From assembly GCA_963082975.1 (NCBI GenBank), contig OY720349.1:47597962-47661961 (forward strand): 64,000 bases of DNA. Direction: 5' to 3'. Positions within the stretch are counted from its first letter, which is position 1. Every line of letters begins with the position of its first letter. The notes beneath the pieces are model-generated. The model made no database searches. It was not told the origin of the DNA and saw only the letters and a list, made by a program, of their open reading frames with translations. Positions 59,040-64,000 of this stretch are shown one piece after another. Both the position numbers and the translations under genes were made by a program. This DNA is from Labia minor. Lineage: Eukaryota > Arthropoda > Insecta > Dermaptera > Spongiphoridae.

Positions 59040-59560
59040 TTAAACGATTGAAAAGCGAGCGTAGATAATTATTCATGTGACAGATGTGTTGATGCTACGA
59101 GAGAAACCCCCAGGCGAAGGATCAACATCATCTTCAGATCAGAGTGATTCATAACGGAAGAGAAATCCATCCCCGACGAGGCGGACTGGAATGAATCTCC
59201 AATGGTGGAGAATTTTCACCTGAACATGAGCGCGTCTTGTCTGGGGGGGTGGGTTTGTGTCGAGGGATGGTAGGGGCTTTCGAGTGAAATCACAGCGTAG
59301 TCAGCGAAAGGACAAACGCCTGGGCCGAACGCTCGAATAACACTCCCGTCTCCCGGCTACCGACTTCCCGATCCCGATTTTCCCTCGGGAAGAGGAGCAC
59401 ACGCGCAGACCTACCCCAGGAAAGCACCTACGCATGCGCCCGTCAATGTCTCCTTGTTCCTCTTATAAATGATACATCTAACCCTCTCGTTCGCTTCACA
59501 TATTTGATACAATACATCTTCCACCCCCCCCCCCCACCTCCCCCTAGTCATCGCTCATTT
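59040..59560 (-). promoter_or_regulatory. CpG-rich island: candidate promoter and first exon
   Basis: This is the only strongly CpG-dense stretch of the window, in AT-rich surroundings. It contains the NRF-1-like core CGCATGCGC at 59431-59439 and a TATA-like TTATAAG (minus strand, about 59462-59468). At its lower edge is the minus-strand donor AAG|GTAATT (exon end 59039). The order TATA-like, NRF-1 core, GC-rich leader, splice donor fits a minus-strand promoter with an untranslated or short-coding first exon. The nearest recognised downstream coding exon on that strand is the KChIP-like exon 42 kb away; the link is inference. A run of about 14 C (G on the minus strand) lies at about 59524-59540. 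A plus-strand or bidirectional promoter cannot be excluded. Confidence 0.45.
59069..59170 (-). CDS. 33-codon ORF in the CpG-island exon (possible uORF)
   Basis: Starts with ATG at 59170 and stops with TAA at 59071-59069, about 30 bases before the putative donor at 59038. The peptide begins MDFSSVMNHSDLK and has a short hydrophobic middle (MMLILRLGVSLVA). A complete small ORF inside a putative 5' leader would behave as an upstream ORF if the exon is real. I recognise no family. It may be chance. Confidence 0.2.
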   Translation of the reverse strand: MDFSSVMNHSDLKMMLILRLGVSLVASTHLSHE

Positions 59561-59735
59561 CTAATATAAAATATATTCCAAGAAATTATTTCTTCTTTGA
59601 CTAAGATTTTTAATTTTAATTACGAAATAAAAACTAATTTAATAGAGATAATGTGAATGAGTGAATCATATATCAAAAAAATAATCATTATAAATATTAC
59701 TTAAATGCAATTATAGTCAATTGATTGTATTATAA

Positions 59736-60817
59736 CACGGATGGCGAACCTTTTTCAATGTCCGTGGCACAAAATTATAAAAAATCTTTTTGAAGTAACT
59801 AACGTGCCACAAAATTGTAATTTTTTTTTCTCTACCACCTGTACCCCTTTTAGCTTGAATATATAATCTATAATCGAATATTTTTGTATAACTTCTAACT
59901 ATCCTGTATAAAAGTGTTCTAATTTTAAATATTAAACTTTATTCCAAAAAAATAAAATGATTATTAAAAAATTTGTAATTTATTTTTGGTAAAAATATAT
60001 CTTTCCTAAATTTTTTTTTATTTTTATTGTATGGAAATTCTTTAATTGATTTTAGTTTGTAGTTTTTAGTTGTAGATAATGACAACAAAGCAAAATTTAT
60101 ATTTGATACCGTGAACCACTTACATTTCCTTGTTTTGATAATGTTATGTTAAATTCTAGAAAAATATTGTGATTCTGACACTCCAACCGTCGTCCTATGC
60201 GTAAAGTAAAGCAAAGCTTGATATAAATTTTATAAAATTAATTTTTCTTTTTATTTTAATAAAATTGATAAAATTTACAGCAAATATTAAAATAAGAGCA
60301 TATAAGAATATTCTGGTAATAGGTGTATTTCATCGCCCCAATCAATTTTGAGTTTATAGCTTCACAATTTCCCAGACAAACAGACAAATAAAATGACAGA
60401 CACGAAAAATACAAAAGTCATATTTGGTTTCCCCAGGTCATGAAGAGTAAAGATTTGCAAAAAATTTTAAATCCTGAACAATGCTATTTGTACGACAACA
60501 ACACGCAATGGTATAATAGAAGTCCAAACGGTATACACTGAGTCTATCATGAATGTTTTTATACTGCGAGGGAATTTAAGCGATATTTCAGCTTAATAAA
60601 ATGTATAATTTGCCGGTTTAATCTACAAAGATAGATAAATAAATATCGAGTACTTCAAATTTCATAAATTTTAATTTTAATGTGATTTATTCATTTTTAA
60701 TTTATTTCTATTGTAAAAAGTTATAATTATTAAAAAAATAATTTTGTCTTTATGCGTATCATGAAATTTTTCAAACGTGCCACTTTTGGCACGTGTGGTA
60801 TAGGTTCGCCATCCCTG
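59736..60817. mobile_element. hAT-type element, 1.1 kb, 8-bp target duplication
   Basis: Ends CACGGATGGCGAACCTTTTT and (rc) CAGGGATGGCGAACCTATAC, with subterminal GTGCCACAAAAT and CGTGCCACTTTTGGCACG motifs. The exact 8-bp duplication TATTATAA flanks it (59728-59735 and 60818-60825). The interior has a family B-like piece and no transposase ORF, so it is non-autonomous. Confidence 0.9.
60190..60490 (+). repeat. family B-like degenerate fragment inside an hAT element
   Basis: A weak match to the family B core and 3' segment: CAGACAAACAGACAAATAAA where the tetranucleotide tract stands, then ACACGAAAAATACAAAAGTC and a CATGAAGAGTAAAGATTTGC segment paralleling copy 1 at 1305-1400. It lies inside the hAT element 59736-60817, so it inserted there or was carried as its interior. 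Confidence 0.5.
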
Positions 60818-60825
60818 TATTATAA

Positions 60826-61998
60826 GATAAAATTTTATTAATGAATCAATAATAATAATAATATTATAATAAAAGATTTCATATGATTGTTTTCATTCTA
60901 AAAACAAATTTATTTAAGAAGTTTAATAGAAGAATAGATAATGTAGGGATGTAGAAAGAAAGTTAACAAAGAAAGACTCCTAGATTATTGTTACTGATAC
61001 CTTGACATTCGTTTTTGATTTCATAGAGATTAATAACCAATTGTTCTCGATTATCAGATGACGGCTTTTATCTTACCATAAAATAAGTTTTCTTTCAAAT
61101 GATAAATGCATGTATGTGTATATATTTCTACAAATCTTATGTTTTTATAACAATATTTTTTGATTATATTTATTATAAATATTATTATATGACACACTAG
61201 TTAATTCGAAAAAAATATATTGAATTAAGAGAAAGTTTTTTGATAAACAAATGAAAGACTCAATAATTTTGCTTGTAATGAACGTTTTAGCTTATTTTTT
61301 TAATTCGTTTCTTGAGTTTTACGATTAGAAAAGTTAAATTTCGTTCAAATAAATAAATAAAAATTATTTTAAGATATTTTGACATAGTCATTATTTTCTT
61401 TTTGTGTATTTATTTTTGTTCTCGTCAATCAGCAAATTCGATATCTCACACTCAAGAAACAAATAAAAAATTTGATGGAAACACCCATCGATTTGAAAAA
61501 AAAAAAAATGTAAACTGGCCAAATGGAGAAGGATGAAAATTATATATTGGATGCATTTCTTTTCATATCTTCCCTAGTAAACAAAAAAGTTGAAAATTTT
61601 CCTTTCCAATAATCTTTTGAATTAATTTTTTTGAATATTAATATCTCTTTATGGAAGTCTACGAATGTCAATTTTAATTTTTTTTTTCTTTCTAAAAACC
61701 TTGTTACACTTTTTGGCTTCATACCATTTATATATATATATATATATATTAGTATATATTTTAAACATTAAACTTTTCGAAATAATTATTTACATGTAAT
61801 GATAAAATAAATTAAATATTTTTTTTCTCTTATTGAGGGTTATATTCCTTTAATTTTTTGTAATTTGGGAAAAAATTGAAAGCAATCCAATTTGAGCTGA
61901 CCAGAAACTTGTTAGAAGATTTTGAGAGAAATTTAGACGAATATTTTATTATAGATTTGGATTTAATATTTAAAATATTGATATGTTAACATAATTTA
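60826..61998. other. AT-rich stretch without gene
   Basis: Nothing recognised except (TA)n near 61729. The 60-codon minus ORF at 61540-61722 is lysine- and phenylalanine-rich and unconvincing. Confidence 0.55.
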
Positions 61999-62006
61999 AT
62001 ATAAAT

Positions 62007-62147
62007 CAGCGGTTTTCAAACTTTTTGAAGTTTCTACCACCGAAACTTCCATCTAAAAGTATTTCGTTAATAAAAATAACTGTGTACTATATGTAACACA
62101 GTCAGCTAATAGGTACCACCATTGCTACAACAGTTTGAAAACCGCTG
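62007..62147. mobile_element. 141-bp hAT-type MITE, 8-bp target duplication
   Basis: Ends CAGCGGTTTTCAAACTTTTT and (rc) CAGCGGTTTTCAAACTGTTG. Exact flanking duplication ATATAAAT (61999-62006 and 62148-62155). No coding capacity. Confidence 0.92.
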
Positions 62148-62309
62148 ATATAAATAATGCACATCAATTATAATTTATTTTTGATCATTATAATTTAATT
62201 TGATTTTGAAAAAAAAATTAACTATGTATATAATATTTAAAGTTGTTAAATTTTGAATAACTTATTTAATGTTTATATTATAATTTGAATTTTCATATCT
62301 ATATATTTA

Positions 62310-62520
62310 ATACGATAGTGTCCGTCTGTACGCAAAAAACTCCAGAGCCTAAACTACAAGGAGTAAGGTAACCAAATTTTTCTGAGGTGAAGGGTACCTC
62401 AAATTATATGAAAAATAAAAAAGAAATTAGAATCTTAGGTAACTCCTGAGCTAAGCTGCGGGTGTTCCATTTTCCAGAAATATATATAAAGGAGAGTGTT
62501 TGTTTGTATGTATGTAATTT
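62310..62520 (+). repeat. unclassified repeat-like segment
   Basis: GATAGTGTCCGTCTGTACGC, ACTCCAGAGCCTAAACTACA and GCTAAGCTGCGGGTGTTCCA are GC-richer than the flanks. The GTCCGTCTGT start and GTTTGTTTGTATGTATGTAA end resemble the tetranucleotide cores of families A-C. The ends are unclear. Confidence 0.3.
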
Positions 62521-62616
62521 GTTTACTTTTTTGCTGTCATAGAAACAGATATATATATATATATATATAATTAGAACCTCTCTCTCTCCCTCTATTTAAA
62601 ATTTTAAAAAATGGAG

Positions 62617-62695
62617 TGTTCTAGCCAAATTAAGAAATTTAAATTCCTTATGCAACATTGATAGGTAAATGAATTGGACTGGAAGAGGAGACATG
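62617..62695 (-). repeat. family B 5'-end fragment
   Basis: On the minus strand it reads TCCTCTTCCAGTCCAATTC then TTGCATAAGG and AAATTTCTTAA, matching the first about 75 bases of the copies at 1 and 22697. This isolated 5' end supports position 1 lying at or close to the real start of family B. Confidence 0.6.
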
Positions 62696-62756
62696 ATTAG
62701 AGAAAATGGGGAAAAATCAACCGAAATGTAACAAAAAATTCAAGAATTATGATACG

Positions 62757-63765
62757 GATACGACTTACATACAATTAACATACAAAATGTAGAATTTGAA
62801 AAAGTATAAATATTTAAATAATTAAGATCTCTAATCACGAAGGATAATAATATTCGAGAAGAATTTAAATCGACGTTGTAATTGAGTAACGCCTGTTATT
62901 ATGCAGTAAAGGGGCTTATCTCATCAAAGAGGATCAAAATTAAAATATATAAAACAATTATTTTTCATGTTGATCGATGACTAGGGTGACCATATTTCGA
63001 AAACTCCAAACCGGAACAAACGGTATACCTTTTTTTAGAACTAAATTGAAAAAATTTTGAAAAAAAATTACGAAATGTCCTAAATATTGAAAAAACAGTA
63101 GGGTGTCCCGAAGTAATTTTTGGGACAGAGCACCTATAAAGAGGGGACGTTTGGTCACCCTATCGATGACTCTGGGAGACGAGAGTAGATTTGGAGTATT
63201 TATGAGATTAATATTGTTCACAGCATTTATAGGCCAAAAGAAGATGAGGTCACAGGGGGATGGCGGAGATGGCATAACGAGAAATAATGTCCAGATATAG
63301 TTAAGGTTATAAAATCAAGAAGGCTGGGAAGGGGACGTGGTTGGAATTGGAGAAACTAGAAATTGGGAGAAACCGATTGGGAAACATCCGGTGGAAGACC
63401 AAGGACCAAGGTGGGTGGACAATGAAGGAATGGACATGGGAAAGATGGGACAGGGTAGGATTTGGTTGTAGCTCAGGATAGGGACGCTTAGAGAAATGTG
63501 GATGCTGCGGCTAAGAACTTTCGAAAACTGTAAAGACACAGAGTTAGATAAATACAATAATAATATATAATTAATTTGATTAAATTAAAATATATTTTAC
63601 AAGAAAAGAAATACTTGTCTTATCTACTTATACGGATTGAAACAAAATGGATGAAAACCTTTTACATACAGACTTTCAACCAAATACTATGTATCACTCG
63701 GGGGTACAGGGGGCGGAGCCCCCGTCTAGGTGTGAAGAGCGCCGTAGGCGCTCGGAGCAGCTAGT
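62757..63765 (+). pseudogene. non-LTR RT 3' fragment with complete CTAG-hairpin end
   Basis: Plus-strand remnants: ATACAAAATGTAGAATTTGA, then the NACYYAVKGLISS-like region, a nested 179-bp element (62983-63161), MTLGDESRFGVF and a degenerate C-terminus to AAGAACTTTCG near 63520. The 3' UTR carries GGGGGCGGAGCCCCC (63709-63723), the hairpin GAGCGCC-gta-GGCGCTC (63737-63753) and the end GCAGCTAGT (63758-63765 region). Stops and frameshifts throughout. Confidence 0.8.
62983..63161. mobile_element. AGGGTGACC-type element, copy 2, perfect 10-bp target duplication
   Basis: 179 bp with ends AGGGTGACCATATTTCG and (rc) AGGGTGACCAAACGTCC. The RT remnant's ATCGATGACT is duplicated exactly on both sides (62973-62982 and 63162-63171). 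Interior AAATTGAAAAAATTTTGAAA is shared with 55137-55320. A 10-bp duplication with short TIRs points to MULE-like or another 8-10-bp group; class not settled. Confidence 0.88.
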
Positions 63766-64000
63766 TAATATTTAACTTACAGAAGTGATGTTTTTCAAAT
63801 GTGAAGGTTGAAACTACTTTATCGAATTTTCAATTATTTTGATGTAATTAATTTCACATGAAAAAATTCAGAATGACAGTATAAACATACTTAACGATAT
63901 ACGCATAATAAAAAGAATAAAATGTAGACCTCTATGATATGCAGAGCACACAGCTAATTAGAATATTATTTATAATATAATGATATTTAAATTTTCTTAC
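63766..64000. other. AT-rich window end
   Basis: Nothing recognised after the RT fragment's CTAG-T terminus. Confidence 0.6.

Overview
The window is very AT-rich animal DNA with almost no protein-coding sequence. One well-formed internal exon, one intact nuclear-type tRNA gene and dozens of nested transposon remnants show a eukaryotic nuclear genome with large introns. The exon reads as an arthropod-type Kv-channel-interacting protein (KChIP). Together with mariner, hAT, endonuclease-RT retroposon and tRNA-SINE debris this suggests an arthropod; an AT-rich crustacean such as a copepod is a guess. No bacterial operon, CRISPR array or phage feature is present.

Host features are few. A KChIP-like exon lies on the minus strand at 16434-16616, bounded by clean splice sites. 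About 42 kb upstream on the same strand, at 59.04-59.56 kb, is the only strongly CpG-rich island, with an NRF-1-like core, a TATA-like element, a 33-codon ORF and a consensus splice donor. It is a candidate promoter and first exon, possibly of the same gene. A second GC-rich island at 8.0-8.3 kb carries a perfect RFX X-box. A functional-looking tRNA-Met(CAT) gene lies at 15945-16017 (minus), and a diverged copy at 13.8-14.1 kb is split by a 270-bp insertion.

The rest is repeats. (1) Family A (8 copies) has short inverted ACCGACCGACG ends and a (GACG/GACA)n core. (2) Family B (copies at 1, 22.7, 24.1, 38.4, 60.2 and 62.6 kb) has a (GACA)n core. (3) Families C and F (25.8, 26.9 and 29.1 kb) share that architecture. 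(4) A degenerate non-LTR endonuclease-RT element is present in six fragments, three ending in a Helitron-like hairpin plus CTAG-T. (5) Cut-and-paste elements with readable target duplications include hAT-type MITEs (2582, 6783, 59736, 62007), mariner/Tc1 derivatives (6426, 31326, 46441), a mariner 3' end (12.6 kb), AGGGTGACC elements with about 10-bp duplications (17466, 62983), and several unclassified inverted-repeat elements. (6) There are two tRNA-SINE families: 27591 and 52696, and 10602.

Layout: 1-1.4 kb, family B; 1.5-16 kb, scattered MITEs, SINE, X-box island and tRNA-Met; 16.4 kb, exon; 17-20 kb, family A and a minisatellite; 20.2-25.6 kb, nested composite; 25.8-32.3 kb, C/F elements, SINE, RT and TIR elements; 33-44 kb, family A, a Penelope-like remnant, a TIR element and a nested inverted pair; 44-59 kb, mostly empty AT-rich DNA with a mariner, SINE and MITEs; 59-64 kb, CpG island, a 1.1-kb hAT element, MITEs and a terminal RT fragment. 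There is no metabolic or operon logic; the window reads as intron or intergenic DNA shaped by serial nested transposition.
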